Below, piece by piece: positions 1 through 9,156 of a stretch of 64,000 nt of DNA (positions within the stretch are counted from its first letter, which is position 1; each line of letters opens with the position of its first letter). Position numbers and translations under genes: made by a program. Source of the DNA: Pseudomonas sp. GM48 (GTDB lineage Bacteria > Pseudomonadota > Gammaproteobacteria > Pseudomonadales > Pseudomonadaceae); assembly GCF_000282335.1 (NCBI RefSeq), contig NZ_AKJM01000112.1, positions 62,001 through 126,000 of the forward strand, read 5' to 3'. The notes under the pieces are model-generated. The model was not told the origin of the DNA and searched no databases. It saw nothing but the letters and a program-made list of their open reading frames with translations.

Positions 1-1
1 T

Positions 2-295
2 CCGAACGGTCGCTACGGCCGTTGGAACCCCCTCGGTATCAGCGTCTATGTTTTCGGTGTACTGGTGCAGCTGCCGTTCATCTCCACCAAGTTCTACACC
101 GGTCCGTTGGTGGCAGCTCTGGGTGATGTGGATATTTCCTGGATCATCGGTCTGGCGCTTCCAGCAGCCCTGTATTACGTGTGTGCAAAAAAATGGCACG
201 GCACAGTGCCCGATCAACTGATTCTGCCGGTCGAGCAGGACAGCGTTGTACAACCTAAAAAAAGCGGGGCCGGTCGCGCTGCGGCGCAGGCCTGA
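2..295 (+). CDS. NCS1-family (CodB-like) permease, C-terminal fragment
   Basis: The gene runs in from the left edge, so only the last 97 or so codons are present. The fragment has two hydrophobic segments (around PLGISVYVFGVLVQLPF and ISWIIGLALPAALYYV) followed by a short charged cytoplasmic tail, as at the end of nucleobase:cation symporters. It lies 69 bp before the hutX start on the same strand. Pseudomonad hut operons carry a CodB-like permease between hutU and the transport genes, and in P. fluorescens this is considered a urocanate transporter. The substrate here is inferred from position only. The family call is fairly safe; the substrate is not. Confidence 0.7.
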   Translation, partial: PNGRYGRWNPLGISVYVFGVLVQLPFISTKFYTGPLVAALGDVDISWIIGLALPAALYYVCAKKWHGTVPDQLILPVEQDSVVQPKKSGAGRAAAQA

Positions 296-364
296 TTGGA
301 CGTTGCCAGGGCTGGATGCCTCTTGACTGCCGTAAGCCAATTCATGATTAGGAGCGTCACAACA

Positions 365-1333
365 ATGAAATCGAACAAGACCCTGCTGACCACATTGCTT
401 TCCATGGGCCTGTTGGCCAGCGCTGGCGCCACTCAGGCGGCGGGTTGGTGCGAGTCCGGCAAACCGGTGAAATTTGCCGGCCTGAACTGGGAAAGCGCCA
501 TGCTTCTGACCGACGTGCTGCAAGTCGTGCTGGAGAAAGGTTACGACTGCAAGACCGACAGCCTGCCAGGCAACTCCATCACCATGGAAAACGCCCTGAG
601 CAGCAACGACATCCAGGTGTTTGCCGAAGAGTGGGTCGGCCGCAGCGAAGTCTGGAACAAGGCCGAGAAGGCCGGCAAAGTCGTCGGTGTTGGCGCGCCA
701 GTGGTGGGTGCCGTCGAAGGCTGGTACGTCCCGCGCTACGTGATCGAAGGCGACGCCAAGCGCAAGCTGGAAGCCAAGGCCCCGGACCTGAAAAACATTG
801 CCGACCTGGGCAAGTACTCGGCGATCTTCAAGGACGCCGAAGAGCCCTCCAAGGGCCGTTTCTACAACTGCCCGGCTGGCTGGACCTGTGAGCTCGATAA
901 CAGCGAAATGCTGAAAAGCTACGGCCTGGAAAGCACCTACACCAACTTCCGCCCAGGCACCGGCCCGGCGCTGGATGCCGCCGTACTGTCGAGCTACAAG
1001 CGTGGCGAGCCGATCCTGTTCTACTACTGGTCGCCAACGCCGCTGATGGGCCAGGTTGACGTGGTCAAACTCGAAGAGAAGCCAGGCGTGAACAAGACCG
1101 TGGATATCAAGGTCGGCCTGTCCAAGACTTTCCACGACGAAGCGCCTGAATTGGTGGCCGTGCTGGAAAAGGTCAACGTGCCGATCGACCTGCTGAACCA
1201 GAACCTGGGACGCATGACCAAAGAGCGGATCGAGTCGCCAAAACTGGCGAAGATCTTCTTGAAGGAACATCCTGAAGTCTGGCACGCGTGGGTGAGCGAA
1301 GACGCAGCCAAGAAAATCGACGCGGCCTTGTAG
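365..1333 (+). CDS. hutX: HutX, periplasmic histidine-binding protein of ABC importer
   Basis: A 322-residue glycine-betaine-type (OpuAC/ProX-like) substrate-binding protein. A Sec signal peptide covers about residues 1-26 and ends in ATQAAG. The mature part has four cysteines (GWCES, DCKTD, YNCPAGWTC). ATG 365 is chosen because AGGAG lies at 350-354 with ten bases between; in-frame upstream starts lack a ribosome site and would bury the signal peptide. The next genes are a permease and an ATPase of the same ProU-like family, and histidine genes follow, so it should deliver histidine (or urocanate) to HutWV. An 8-bp hairpin follows the stop codon and may stabilise the upstream message, giving the excess of binding protein usual for these systems. 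Confidence 0.85.
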   Translation: MKSNKTLLTTLLSMGLLASAGATQAAGWCESGKPVKFAGLNWESAMLLTDVLQVVLEKGYDCKTDSLPGNSITMENALSSNDIQVFAEEWVGRSEVWNKAEKAGKVVGVGAPVVGAVEGWYVPRYVIEGDAKRKLEAKAPDLKNIADLGKYSAIFKDAEEPSKGRFYNCPAGWTCELDNSEMLKSYGLESTYTNFRPGTGPALDAAVLSSYKRGEPILFYYWSPTPLMGQVDVVKLEEKPGVNKTVDIKVGLSKTFHDEAPELVAVLEKVNVPIDLLNQNLGRMTKERIESPKLAKIFLKEHPEVWHAWVSEDAAKKIDAAL

Positions 1334-1343
1334 GTTGAGCTTC

Positions 1344-1369
1344 TCCGACTGTCGACAACGGCAGTCGGA
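1344..1369 (+). other. Intercistronic hairpin between hutX and hutW
   Basis: A perfect 8-bp stem (TCCGACTG at 1344-1351, CAGTCGGA at 1362-1369) encloses a 10-base loop. There is no T-run after it, so it is not a classical terminator. Its place directly after a binding-protein gene suggests a 3'-end stabiliser of hutX mRNA or a weak attenuator before hutW; this role is inferred. Confidence 0.6.
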
Positions 1370-1403
1370 TGCTTGATCGCAACCCCTTGATTGAGAGTCT
1401 CTT

Positions 1404-2255
1404 ATGTTTCCCGAAAGCTTTACCTTTTCTATCGCCGACTGGGTCAACGGTTGGGTCGATTCGCTGGTCACCAACTACGGCGACGTGTTCCGGCACATCT
1501 CCGACACCCTGTTGTGGGCCATCGTCAATCTTGAAAGCCTGCTGCGCGCTGCACCCTGGTGGCTGATGCTGGCCATCGTGGCGGGCGTGGCCTGGCACGC
1601 GACCCGTAAAGTCGTGACCACGGCGGTGATCGTCGGTCTGTTGTTCCTGGTGGGTGCGGTTGGCCTCTGGGACAAACTGATGCAGACCCTCGCGCTGATG
1701 ATGGTGGCGACGGTCATTTCGGTGCTGATCGGCGTGCCGCTGGGCATCCTCTCGGCGCGCAGCAATCGCCTGCGTTCGGTGCTGATGCCGTTGCTGGACA
1801 TCATGCAGACCATGCCGAGCTTCGTGTACCTGATCCCGGTGCTGATGCTGTTTGGCCTGGGCAAGGTCCCGGCGATTTTCGCCACGGTGATCTACGCCGC
1901 GCCACCGCTGATCCGTCTGACCGATCTGGGCATCCGCCAGGTCGACGGCGAAGTGATGGAAGCGATCAACGCCTTCGGTGCCAACCGCTGGCAGCAACTG
2001 TTCGGCGTGCAACTGCCGCTGGCCCTGCCGAGCATCATGGCGGGTATCAACCAGACCACCATGATGGCCCTGTCGATGGTGGTGATCGCCTCGATGATCG
2101 GTGCCCGTGGCTTGGGTGAAGACGTACTGGTAGGGATTCAGACCCTCAACGTCGGACGCGGCCTTGAAGCCGGTCTGGCGATCGTGATTCTGGCTGTTGT
2201 GATTGACCGCATTACACAGGCGTACGGTCGCGCACGGCATGAGGTGAGCAAATGA
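1404..2255 (+). CDS. hutW: HutW, ABC importer permease (ProW family)
   Basis: A 283-residue inner-membrane permease with about six hydrophobic segments after a roughly 50-residue N-terminal amphipathic region. The EAA loop that docks the ATPase is seen at about residues 186-215 ([15 protein letters not shown] then [14 protein letters not shown]). The length and the conserved GARGLGEDV segment match the glycine-betaine/proline ProW branch rather than the HisQM branch. It overlaps hutV by four bases (ATGA), indicating translational coupling. It should form the membrane channel for the HutX ligand. Confidence 0.85.
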   Translation: MFPESFTFSIADWVNGWVDSLVTNYGDVFRHISDTLLWAIVNLESLLRAAPWWLMLAIVAGVAWHATRKVVTTAVIVGLLFLVGAVGLWDKLMQTLALMMVATVISVLIGVPLGILSARSNRLRSVLMPLLDIMQTMPSFVYLIPVLMLFGLGKVPAIFATVIYAAPPLIRLTDLGIRQVDGEVMEAINAFGANRWQQLFGVQLPLALPSIMAGINQTTMMALSMVVIASMIGARGLGEDVLVGIQTLNVGRGLEAGLAIVILAVVIDRITQAYGRARHEVSK

Positions 2256-3082
2256 ACAACGCAACCGTGAGCAAGATTGAAGTCAAGAACGTCTTCAAGA
2301 TTTTCGGCAACCGTGCCAAGGACGCGCTGGCCATGGTCGGCCAGGGCAAGACCAAGGACCAGGTGCTGGCCGAAACCGGCTGCGTGGTCGGCGTGAACGA
2401 CCTGTCGCTGAGCATCGGCAGCGGCGAGATCTTCGTGATCATGGGCCTGTCGGGTTCCGGCAAGTCGACCCTGGTGCGCCACTTCAACCGCCTGATCGAC
2501 CCGACCAGCGGCGCGATCCTGGTGGACGGCGTGGACATCCTGCAATACGACATGGAAGCCCTGCGCGAATTTCGCCGGCGCAAGATCAGCATGGTGTTCC
2601 AGAGCTTCGGCCTGTTGCCGCACAAGAGCGTGCTGGACAACGTCGCCTACGGCCTGAAAATCCGTGGCGAAAGCAAAGCCATGTGCGCCGAGCGTGCGTT
2701 GCACTGGATCAACACCGTGGGCCTCAAGGGCTACGAAAACAAATACCCGCATCAGCTTTCCGGCGGCATGCGTCAGCGTGTGGGCCTGGCCCGCGCATTG
2801 GCGGCAGACACCGACATCATCCTGATGGACGAAGCTTTCAGTGCCCTCGACCCGCTGATCCGCGCGGAGATGCAGGACCAGTTGCTGGAACTGCAAAAGA
2901 CCCTGCACAAGACCATCGTCTTCATCACCCACGACCTCGACGAGGCCGTGCGCATCGGCAACCGCATCGCGATCCTCAAGGACGGCCGCCTGATCCAGGT
3001 CGGCACGCCGAAAGAGATCCTGCATTCGCCGGCGGATGAGTATGTCGACCGCTTTGTGCAGCGTCGGGCGGCGGTGGTTTAA
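2252..3082 (+). CDS. hutV: HutV, ABC importer ATPase (ProV family, no CBS domains)
   Basis: A 276-residue ABC ATPase. Walker [10 protein letters not shown] is at residues 65-73, the Q-loop at about 117, the signature LSGGM at 169-173, Walker B ILMDEA at 190-195 and the H-loop His at about 227. The insertion of about 25 residues before Walker A ([20 protein letters not shown]) is typical of ProV/OpuAA. Those proteins usually reach about 400 residues with C-terminal CBS osmosensing domains; these are absent here, in line with a catabolic rather than osmotic role. It powers HutXW. The gene is followed by a REP doublet before the histidase paralogue. Confidence 0.85.
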   Translation: MNNATVSKIEVKNVFKIFGNRAKDALAMVGQGKTKDQVLAETGCVVGVNDLSLSIGSGEIFVIMGLSGSGKSTLVRHFNRLIDPTSGAILVDGVDILQYDMEALREFRRRKISMVFQSFGLLPHKSVLDNVAYGLKIRGESKAMCAERALHWINTVGLKGYENKYPHQLSGGMRQRVGLARALAADTDIILMDEAFSALDPLIRAEMQDQLLELQKTLHKTIVFITHDLDEAVRIGNRIAILKDGRLIQVGTPKEILHSPADEYVDRFVQRRAAVV

Positions 3083-3104
3083 AGGTGGGTGGCGGGACCG
3101 CTTT

Positions 3105-3200
3105 TGTGGCGAGGGAGCTTGCTCCCGTTCGAGCGCGCAGCGGTCGCAAATTTTTTGGGGCTGCTACGCAGCCCAACGGGAGCAAGCTCCCTCGCCACAG
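3105..3200. repeat. REP doublet, variant core (hutV - histidase paralogue gap)
   Basis: Inverted arms at about 3105-3129 and 3175-3200 carry the core GGCGAGGGAGCTTGCTCCCG, a variant of the common REP core elsewhere in this window, arranged arm-out with about 45 bases between. A second small inverted repeat (GCTGCTACGCAGC) lies in the spacer. It sits inside the hut operon. Confidence 0.85.
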
Positions 3201-3236
3201 GTGTCATGCGTTCCTAAATTTTGTATGAGGCTCCAG

Positions 3237-4760
3237 ATGTCCCAGGCTGAAAAAATCGTTATCACCGAAGCGCAGGTCACTTGGCAGGATGTGGTCGCCG
3301 TGGCTCGTCATGGCGCACAGCTTGAGCTGTCGGCGCCGATCTGGGCGCGCATCGAAAACGCTCAGGCCATCGTCCAGCGCATCGTCACCAGCGGCGAACG
3401 TGCCTACGGCATCAACACCGGCCTGGGCGCGCTGTGCAACGTCTCGCTGCAGGACGAACAACTCAGCCAGTTGTCGCGCAATACCTTGCTCAGCCACGCC
3501 TGTGGCGTCGGTGCACCGCTCACCGACGAGCAGACCCGCTCGATCATGTGCGCCGCCATCGTCAACTACAGCCACGGCAAATCCGGCCTGCACCGTCAGG
3601 TCGTCGAAGCGCTGCTGGCACTGCTCAACCGGGGCATCACCCCGCAAGTGCCGTCCCAGGGTTCCGTGGGCTACCTGACCCACATGGCGCACATCGGCAT
3701 CGCGCTGCTGGGTGTCGGCAATGTCAGCTATCGCGGTCAGATCGTTTCCGCGCAGCAAGCGCTGGCCGAAGAAGGCCTGCAACCGGTCAAGCTCGGAGCG
3801 AAAGATGGTTTGTGCCTGGTCAACGGCACACCGTGCATGACTGGCCTGAGCTGCCTGGCGATTGCCGATGCCACGCGCCTGCTGGAATGGGCCGATGTGA
3901 TCGGTGCCATGAGCTTCGAAGCCCAGCGCGGGCAGATCGATGCGTTCGATGCCGAGATCATCGCGCTCAAGCCGCACCCAGGCATGCAACAGGTCGGGAT
4001 CAACCTGCGCGCGTTGCTCGATGGCAGCGAAGTGATTGCCCAGAGCAAAGGCATTCGCACGCAAGACGCCCTGAGCATTCGCTCGATCCCGCAGGTGCAC
4101 GGTGCCGCTCGTGACCAATTGGTACACGCGACCCGGCAGATCGAAACCGAACTCAACGGCGCCACCGACAACCCGCTGGTGCTGGGCACCGCGGACAATT
4201 ACCGCGTGGTATCCCAGGCCAACCCCCATGGCCAGTCCGTAGCGATGGCGGCGGATTTGCTGGCGATCGCCATGGCAGAAATCGGCTCTATCGCCGAACG
4301 TCGCCTGGATCGCTTGATCAACCCGCACGTCAGCGGCTTGCCGGCGTTTCTGGTGGCCAATCCGGGTGTTAACTCCGGGATGATGATCGTCCAGTACGTC
4401 GCCGCTTCGCTGTGTGCGGAAAACCGCCAGTTGGCGCAACCGGCCGTACTCGACAACTACGTCACCTCGGGCCTGCAGGAAGACCACCTGAGCCTGGGCA
4501 CCAACGCCGCGCTGAAGCTGCACCGCGCCCTGGAAAACTGCACGCAGATCCTCGCCATTGAGTACCTGCTGGCGGCCCAGGCGTTTGAATTCCTCAAGGA
4601 ACAACGCTTCGGAGCCGGTACCGATGTTGCCTGGCGTCTGCTGCGCGAGCGGGTTCCGGCGTACGACCAGGACCGTTGGCTGGCACCGGACATCGCTGCC
4701 GCCGCCAGCGTTTTGAAAGACTCGACTTTGCTGCACAAGGCTTTACCGAACCTGCACTGA
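3237..4760 (+). CDS. Histidine ammonia-lyase paralogue lacking the MIO triad
   Basis: A 507-residue aromatic amino-acid lyase fold protein, full length for the family. ATG 3237 is chosen because GAGG at 3227-3230 stands six bases before it; longer frames run back through a REP. Retained residues are AYGINTGLG (Tyr57), SHACG (His87), LVNGT (Asn196), SIRSIPQ (Arg282) and QEDH. The MIO-forming Ala-Ser-Gly is gone: where the next gene reads [16 protein letters not shown], this one reads GSVGYLTHMAHIG, an exact three-residue loss. The Tyr of DPYSLR is replaced by Leu279. An ordinary deaminase reaction is therefore unlikely. The frame is intact and codon use is like its neighbours, so it is probably not a decaying copy. 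P. aeruginosa carries a second lyase-like gene beside its hut ABC genes. Possible roles are regulator, partner subunit or another enzyme; I cannot decide. Confidence 0.8.
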   Translation: MSQAEKIVITEAQVTWQDVVAVARHGAQLELSAPIWARIENAQAIVQRIVTSGERAYGINTGLGALCNVSLQDEQLSQLSRNTLLSHACGVGAPLTDEQTRSIMCAAIVNYSHGKSGLHRQVVEALLALLNRGITPQVPSQGSVGYLTHMAHIGIALLGVGNVSYRGQIVSAQQALAEEGLQPVKLGAKDGLCLVNGTPCMTGLSCLAIADATRLLEWADVIGAMSFEAQRGQIDAFDAEIIALKPHPGMQQVGINLRALLDGSEVIAQSKGIRTQDALSIRSIPQVHGAARDQLVHATRQIETELNGATDNPLVLGTADNYRVVSQANPHGQSVAMAADLLAIAMAEIGSIAERRLDRLINPHVSGLPAFLVANPGVNSGMMIVQYVAASLCAENRQLAQPAVLDNYVTSGLQEDHLSLGTNAALKLHRALENCTQILAIEYLLAAQAFEFLKEQRFGAGTDVAWRLLRERVPAYDQDRWLAPDIAAAASVLKDSTLLHKALPNLH

Positions 4761-4785
4761 TCCCAGTAACACCAGCGTGCCAAGG

Positions 4786-4810
4786 CGCGCCCCCCCAACA
4801 GAGGGGCGCG
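4786..4810 (+). other. GC-rich hairpin between the histidase paralogue and hutH
   Basis: A perfect 8-bp stem (CGCGCCCC 4786-4793, GGGGCGCG 4803-4810) with a 9-base loop. No T-tract follows, so it should act as an mRNA structure or partial barrier rather than a full terminator. It separates the MIO-less paralogue from the functional histidase and could set their relative expression. Confidence 0.6.
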
Positions 4811-4874
4811 ACGGACAACGGACATCTCCGGAGCGTCTGGTGAGTTAATAACTAACTCTCAAAAGGAGCATGAA

Positions 4875-6407
4875 ATGACTGCGCTTAACCTGATTCCCGG
4901 CCAACTGAGCCTTGCCCAACTGCGTGATGTTTATCAGCAACCGGTCAAAGTCACTCTCGATCACAGCGCATCGCAGCAGATCGAAGCCAGCGTTGCCTGC
5001 GTGGAGCAAATCCTCGCCGAGAACCGCACCGCTTATGGCATCAATACCGGTTTCGGCCTGCTGGCCTCGACCCGCATTGCCAGCGAAGACCTGGAAAACC
5101 TGCAGCGCTCGCTGGTGCTGTCCCACGCCGCCGGTGTCGGCCAGCCGATCAGCGATGAGCTGGTGCGTTTGATCATGGTGCTCAAGGTCAACAGCCTGAG
5201 CCGTGGTTTCTCCGGCATCCGTCGTGTGGTGATCGACGCGCTGATCGCCCTGATCAACGCCGAGGTTTACCCGCACATTCCACTCAAAGGCTCGGTCGGT
5301 GCGTCCGGTGACCTGGCGCCTCTGGCCCACATGTCGCTGGTGCTGCTGGGCGAAGGCAAGGCTCGCTATAAAGGCGAATGGATGGAAGCCACCGAAGCGC
5401 TGAAAGTCGCCGGTCTTGCACCGCTGACCCTGGCGGCGAAAGAAGGCCTGGCGCTGCTCAACGGCACTCAAGTGTCCACCGCTTTTGCCCTGCGTGGCCT
5501 GTTCGAAGGCGAAGACCTGTTCGCCGGTGCTCTGGCCCTGGGCGGCCTGACCGTTGAAGCGGTACTGGGTTCGCGCTCGCCGTTCGACGCACGCATCCAC
5601 GCTGCCCGTGGCCAGAAAGGCCAGATCGACGCCGCAGCCGCTTATCGCGATCTGCTGGGCGAGCGCAGCGAAGTTTCCGACTCCCACGAAAACTGCGAGA
5701 AGGTCCAGGACCCGTACTCCCTGCGCTGCCAGCCGCAAGTCATGGGCGCGTGCCTGACCCAGTTCCGTCAGGCTGCCGAAGTGCTTGCTATTGAAGCCAA
5801 CGCCGTCTCCGACAACCCGCTGGTGTTCGCGGCGGAAGGCGACGTGATTTCCGGCGGCAACTTCCACGCCGAACCTGTGGCCATGGCCGCTGACAACATG
5901 GCGTTGGCCATCGCTGAAATCGGTTCCCTGAGCGAGCGCCGTATCTCGCTGATGATGGACAAGCACATGTCGCAACTGCCGCCATTCCTGGTGGCCAACG
6001 GTGGCGTGAACTCCGGCTTCATGATCGCCCAGGTGACCGCAGCGGCCTTGGCCAGCGAGAACAAGGCGTTGTCCCATCCACATTCGGTGGACAGCCTGCC
6101 GACTTCCGCGAACCAGGAAGACCACGTGTCGATGGCCCCGGCAGCGGGCAAGCGTCTGTGGGAAATGGCCGAGAACACCCGCGGGATTCTTGCCGTTGAA
6201 TGGCTGGCGGCGGCTCAGGGCCTGGACCTGCGCGACGGCCTGAAAACCTCGCCAAAACTGGAAAAGGCCCGCGCCATCCTGCGTAACGAAGTGCCGTTCT
6301 ATGAGAAGGACCGCTTCTTCGCGCCGGACATCAATGCGGCGTCTGAATTGTTGGCCTCGCGCTGCCTGAACGAGCTGGTGACGGCGAAGTTGCTGCCTAG
6401 CCTGTAA
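4875..6407 (+). CDS. hutH: Histidine ammonia-lyase (histidase)
   Basis: A 510-residue enzyme of the normal family length that converts L-histidine to trans-urocanate and ammonia, the first step of histidine breakdown. The MIO triad is present: [11 protein letters not shown] with Ala143-Ser144-Gly145 (bases 5301-5309). Other catalytic residues are visible: Tyr54 in AYGINTGFG, His84 in SHAAG, Asn in LLNGTQ, Tyr in [10 protein letters not shown] and the Glu of NQEDHVSM. The start ATG 4875 follows AAGGAG at 4863-4868. It is expected to be a soluble homotetramer. It is followed by a short REP doublet and then hutT. It is clearly the active copy of the two lyase genes here. Confidence 0.95.
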   Translation: MTALNLIPGQLSLAQLRDVYQQPVKVTLDHSASQQIEASVACVEQILAENRTAYGINTGFGLLASTRIASEDLENLQRSLVLSHAAGVGQPISDELVRLIMVLKVNSLSRGFSGIRRVVIDALIALINAEVYPHIPLKGSVGASGDLAPLAHMSLVLLGEGKARYKGEWMEATEALKVAGLAPLTLAAKEGLALLNGTQVSTAFALRGLFEGEDLFAGALALGGLTVEAVLGSRSPFDARIHAARGQKGQIDAAAAYRDLLGERSEVSDSHENCEKVQDPYSLRCQPQVMGACLTQFRQAAEVLAIEANAVSDNPLVFAAEGDVISGGNFHAEPVAMAADNMALAIAEIGSLSERRISLMMDKHMSQLPPFLVANGGVNSGFMIAQVTAAALASENKALSHPHSVDSLPTSANQEDHVSMAPAAGKRLWEMAENTRGILAVEWLAAAQGLDLRDGLKTSPKLEKARAILRNEVPFYEKDRFFAPDINAASELLASRCLNELVTAKLLPSL

Positions 6408-6410
6408 TGG

Positions 6411-6478
6411 CCCCTTCGCGAGCAAGCTCGCTCCCACATTGGAATGCGTACTCCTGTGGGAGCGGGCTTGCTCGCGAT
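6411..6478. repeat. Short-spacer REP doublet (hutH - hutT gap)
   Basis: Arms at 6414-6437 (CGCGAGCAAGCTCGCTCCCA type) and 6455-6477 (GGGAGCGGGCTTGCTCGC) in arm-in orientation with a 17-base spacer. The spacer matches that of the doublet at 47733-47804 read on the opposite strand. It lies inside the hut operon. Confidence 0.9.
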
Positions 6479-6516
6479 TCGATTTAGCGTCGAATAACAA
6501 TAATTAGGGACGAGAA

Positions 6517-7923
6517 ATGCAGCAGCCAGAAAAAGGTTTGAAACGCGGGCTTTCTGCCCGACATATTCGCTTCATGGCGCTGGGGTCGGCGATCGGCACC
6601 GGGCTGTTTTATGGATCTGCCTCGGCCATTCAAATGGCCGGGCCTGCGGTACTGCTCGCTTACCTGATCGGTGGCGCGGCGGTGTTCATGGTCATGCGCG
6701 CCCTCGGCGAGATGGCGGTGCACAACCCGGTGGCTGGTTCTTTTGGTCAGTACGCCAGCACCTATCTGGGGCCGATGGCCGGTTTCATCCTCGGGTGGAC
6801 CTACGCGTTCGAGATGGTCATCGTTGGTATGGCCGACGTCACCGCGTTCGGCATTTATATGGGTTTCTGGTTTCCGGAAGTCTCCCGCTGGATCTGGGTG
6901 CTGGGCATCGTTTCGGTGGTCGGCGGCTTGAACCTGTGCAACGTCAAAGTCTTCGGTGAAATGGAGTTCTGGCTGTCGCTGCTCAAGGTCGCGGCCATCG
7001 TCGCGATGATCCTGGGTGGTTTCGGCATCATGCTGTTCGGCATCAGTACGGCCCCCGGCCAAGCGACTGACATCAGCAATCTCTGGACCCAGGGCGGCTT
7101 CATGCCCAATGGCGTGGGCGGCCTGATCGCTTCGTTCGCGGTGGTGATGTTTGCATTCGGCGGCATTGAAATTATCGGCGTGACGGCCGGTGAAGCCAAA
7201 GACCCGCAGCACGTGCTGCCTCGGGCGATCAATGCCGTACCGTTGCGGATCCTGCTGTTCTACGTGCTGACGATGCTCGTGCTGATGTCGATCTTTCCAT
7301 GGCAGCAGATCGGCAGCCAAGGCAGTCCGTTTGTGCAGATTTTCGACAACCTGGGGATCAGTTCGGCGGCGACCATCCTCAATATCGTAGTGATCTCGGC
7401 GGCAGTATCGGCGATCAACAGCGACATCTTCGGCGCTGGCCGCATGATGTATGGCCTGGCACAGCAAGGGCACGCACCCAAGGGTTTTGCCCGTTTGTCG
7501 CGCAATGGCGTGCCATGGTTGACGGTGGTGGTAATGAGCTGCGCACTGTTGCTGGGTGTGCTGCTGAACTACCTGATCCCGGAAAACGTATTTCTGTTGA
7601 TCGCGTCCATCGCTACTTTTGCGACGGTGTGGGTCTGGTTGATGATTTTGCTCACCCAGGTGGCCATGCGTCGCTCCATGAGCGCAGAGCAGGTCGCACA
7701 GTTGAAGTTCCCGGTGCCATTCTGGCCCTACGCGCCAATGGCGGCGATTGCCTTCATGCTGTTTGTCTTCGGCGTGCTGGGCTATTTCCCGGACACCCAG
7801 GCGGCTCTGATCGTCGGTGTGGTCTGGATTGTATTGTTGGTGCTGGCCTACCTGATGTGGGTAAAGCCTGCGGCAGGGCAGGCAGCACGGGTAGAGCAGG
7901 AACCTGCTTTTTCTCATCGATAA
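6517..7923 (+). CDS. hutT: HutT, APC-family histidine permease
   Basis: A 468-residue amino-acid permease with about twelve membrane segments. The N-terminus has the family signature of amino-acid/polyamine/organocation transporters ([19 protein letters not shown], then [13 protein letters not shown]) preceded by a short positive tail ([11 protein letters not shown]). GGGACG stands before ATG 6517. It lies between histidase and hutI/hutG, so histidine is the likely cargo, taken up with protons or sodium. With hutXWV and the NCS1 permease, this operon holds three unrelated uptake routes for the same pathway. The ProY/HisT-like annotation used for such proteins fits. Confidence 0.85.
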   Translation: MQQPEKGLKRGLSARHIRFMALGSAIGTGLFYGSASAIQMAGPAVLLAYLIGGAAVFMVMRALGEMAVHNPVAGSFGQYASTYLGPMAGFILGWTYAFEMVIVGMADVTAFGIYMGFWFPEVSRWIWVLGIVSVVGGLNLCNVKVFGEMEFWLSLLKVAAIVAMILGGFGIMLFGISTAPGQATDISNLWTQGGFMPNGVGGLIASFAVVMFAFGGIEIIGVTAGEAKDPQHVLPRAINAVPLRILLFYVLTMLVLMSIFPWQQIGSQGSPFVQIFDNLGISSAATILNIVVISAAVSAINSDIFGAGRMMYGLAQQGHAPKGFARLSRNGVPWLTVVVMSCALLLGVLLNYLIPENVFLLIASIATFATVWVWLMILLTQVAMRRSMSAEQVAQLKFPVPFWPYAPMAAIAFMLFVFGVLGYFPDTQAALIVGVVWIVLLVLAYLMWVKPAAGQAARVEQEPAFSHR

Positions 7924-7940
7924 CCTAACGGAGGCCAAGG

Positions 7941-9146
7941 ATGAAAACGCTCTGGCAACACTGTCACGTCGCAACCATGGCGCAAGGCGTCTACTCGATC
8001 ATCGAGGATGCGGCCATCGTGACGTCCGGTGCGCACATTGAGTGGGTCGGCCCGCGTAGCGAACTGCCGTCCGGCGAATACCAGGCGGTCAATGATCTCA
8101 ACGGGGCCTGGGTTACCCCGGGCCTGATCGACTGCCACACCCACACGGTGTTCGGTGGTAACCGCAGTGGCGAATTCGAACAGCGCCTGCAAGGCGTCAG
8201 CTATGCGGAAATTGCCGCGGCCGGTGGCGGCATTGCCAGCACGGTGCGTGCCACTCGTGCGGCCAGTGAAGACGAGCTGTTCGCCAGCGCCGCCAAGCGC
8301 TTGAAGAGCCTGATGCGCGATGGCGTGACCACGGTCGAGATGAAATCCGGTTACGGTCTGGACCTGGCCAGCGAACGCAAGATTCTGCGGGTCATCCGTC
8401 GCCTCGGCGCCGAATTGCCGATCAGTGTGCGCAGCACTTGTCTGGCCGCTCACGCCTTGCCGCCGGAATATGCGGATCGCGCCGATGACTACATCGAGCA
8501 CATCTGCGCCGAAATGCTTCCGGCCCTGGCTGCCGAAGGGTTGGTGGATGCGGTGGATGCTTTTTGCGAGTACCTGGCGTTTTCCCCTGCGCAGGTCGAG
8601 CGGGTGTTCATTACCGCACAAGAGCTCGGCTTGCCGGTGAAGCTGCATGCCGAGCAATTGTCGTCGCTGCACGGTTCGAGCCTGGCGGCGCGTTACCACG
8701 CACTGTCGGCCGATCACCTGGAATTCATGACCGAAGACGACGCCATCGCCATGGCCAAGTCCGGCACCGTTGCGGTGTTGCTGCCCGGCGCTTTCTATTT
8801 CCTGCGGGAAACCCAGTTGCCGCCGATGGAAGCGCTGCGCAAACACGGGGTAAAGATTGCCATCGCCAGCGACCTCAACCCAGGCACCTCGCCTGCGTTG
8901 TCGTTGCGCCTGATGCTGAATATGGCTTGCACCTGTTTCCGCATGACCCCGGAAGAAGCCCTGGCCGGTGCAACCATACATGCCGCCACGGCACTGGGTA
9001 TGGCCGAAACTCACGGGTCGCTGGAGGCTGGCAAGTTCGCGGACTTCGTCGCCTGGCAAATCGATCGTCCGGCCGACCTGTCGTATTGGCTGGGCGGTGA
9101 CCTGGAAAAACGCGTCGTGCGTCACGGCGTCGAAACAAACGTTTAG
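7941..9146 (+). CDS. hutI: Imidazolonepropionase
   Basis: A 401-residue amidohydrolase that opens the ring of 4-imidazolone-5-propionate to give N-formimino-L-glutamate, step three of the pathway. The metal motif HTH is in [10 protein letters not shown] (His66, His68). Further metal/catalytic segments are KLHAEQLSS and [11 protein letters not shown], all characteristic of HutI. GGAGG ten bases ahead supports ATG 7941. Its stop codon overlaps the ribosome site of hutG, so the two are probably translated together. Confidence 0.95.
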   Translation: MKTLWQHCHVATMAQGVYSIIEDAAIVTSGAHIEWVGPRSELPSGEYQAVNDLNGAWVTPGLIDCHTHTVFGGNRSGEFEQRLQGVSYAEIAAAGGGIASTVRATRAASEDELFASAAKRLKSLMRDGVTTVEMKSGYGLDLASERKILRVIRRLGAELPISVRSTCLAAHALPPEYADRADDYIEHICAEMLPALAAEGLVDAVDAFCEYLAFSPAQVERVFITAQELGLPVKLHAEQLSSLHGSSLAARYHALSADHLEFMTEDDAIAMAKSGTVAVLLPGAFYFLRETQLPPMEALRKHGVKIAIASDLNPGTSPALSLRLMLNMACTCFRMTPEEALAGATIHAATALGMAETHGSLEAGKFADFVAWQIDRPADLSYWLGGDLEKRVVRHGVETNV

Positions 9147-9156
9147 GAGAACAGTT

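Noticed and set aside
3036-3236. Longer N-terminus for the histidase paralogue beginning inside hutV
   Set aside because: It would translate the REP doublet; a proper ribosome site stands six bases before ATG 3237 and the family N-terminus fits there.
3672-3680. Missing Ala-Ser-Gly as a sequencing or assembly error
   Set aside because: The loss is an in-frame nine bases and comes with many compensating or linked changes around it (YLTHMAHIG, Leu for Tyr at 279), so it is old.
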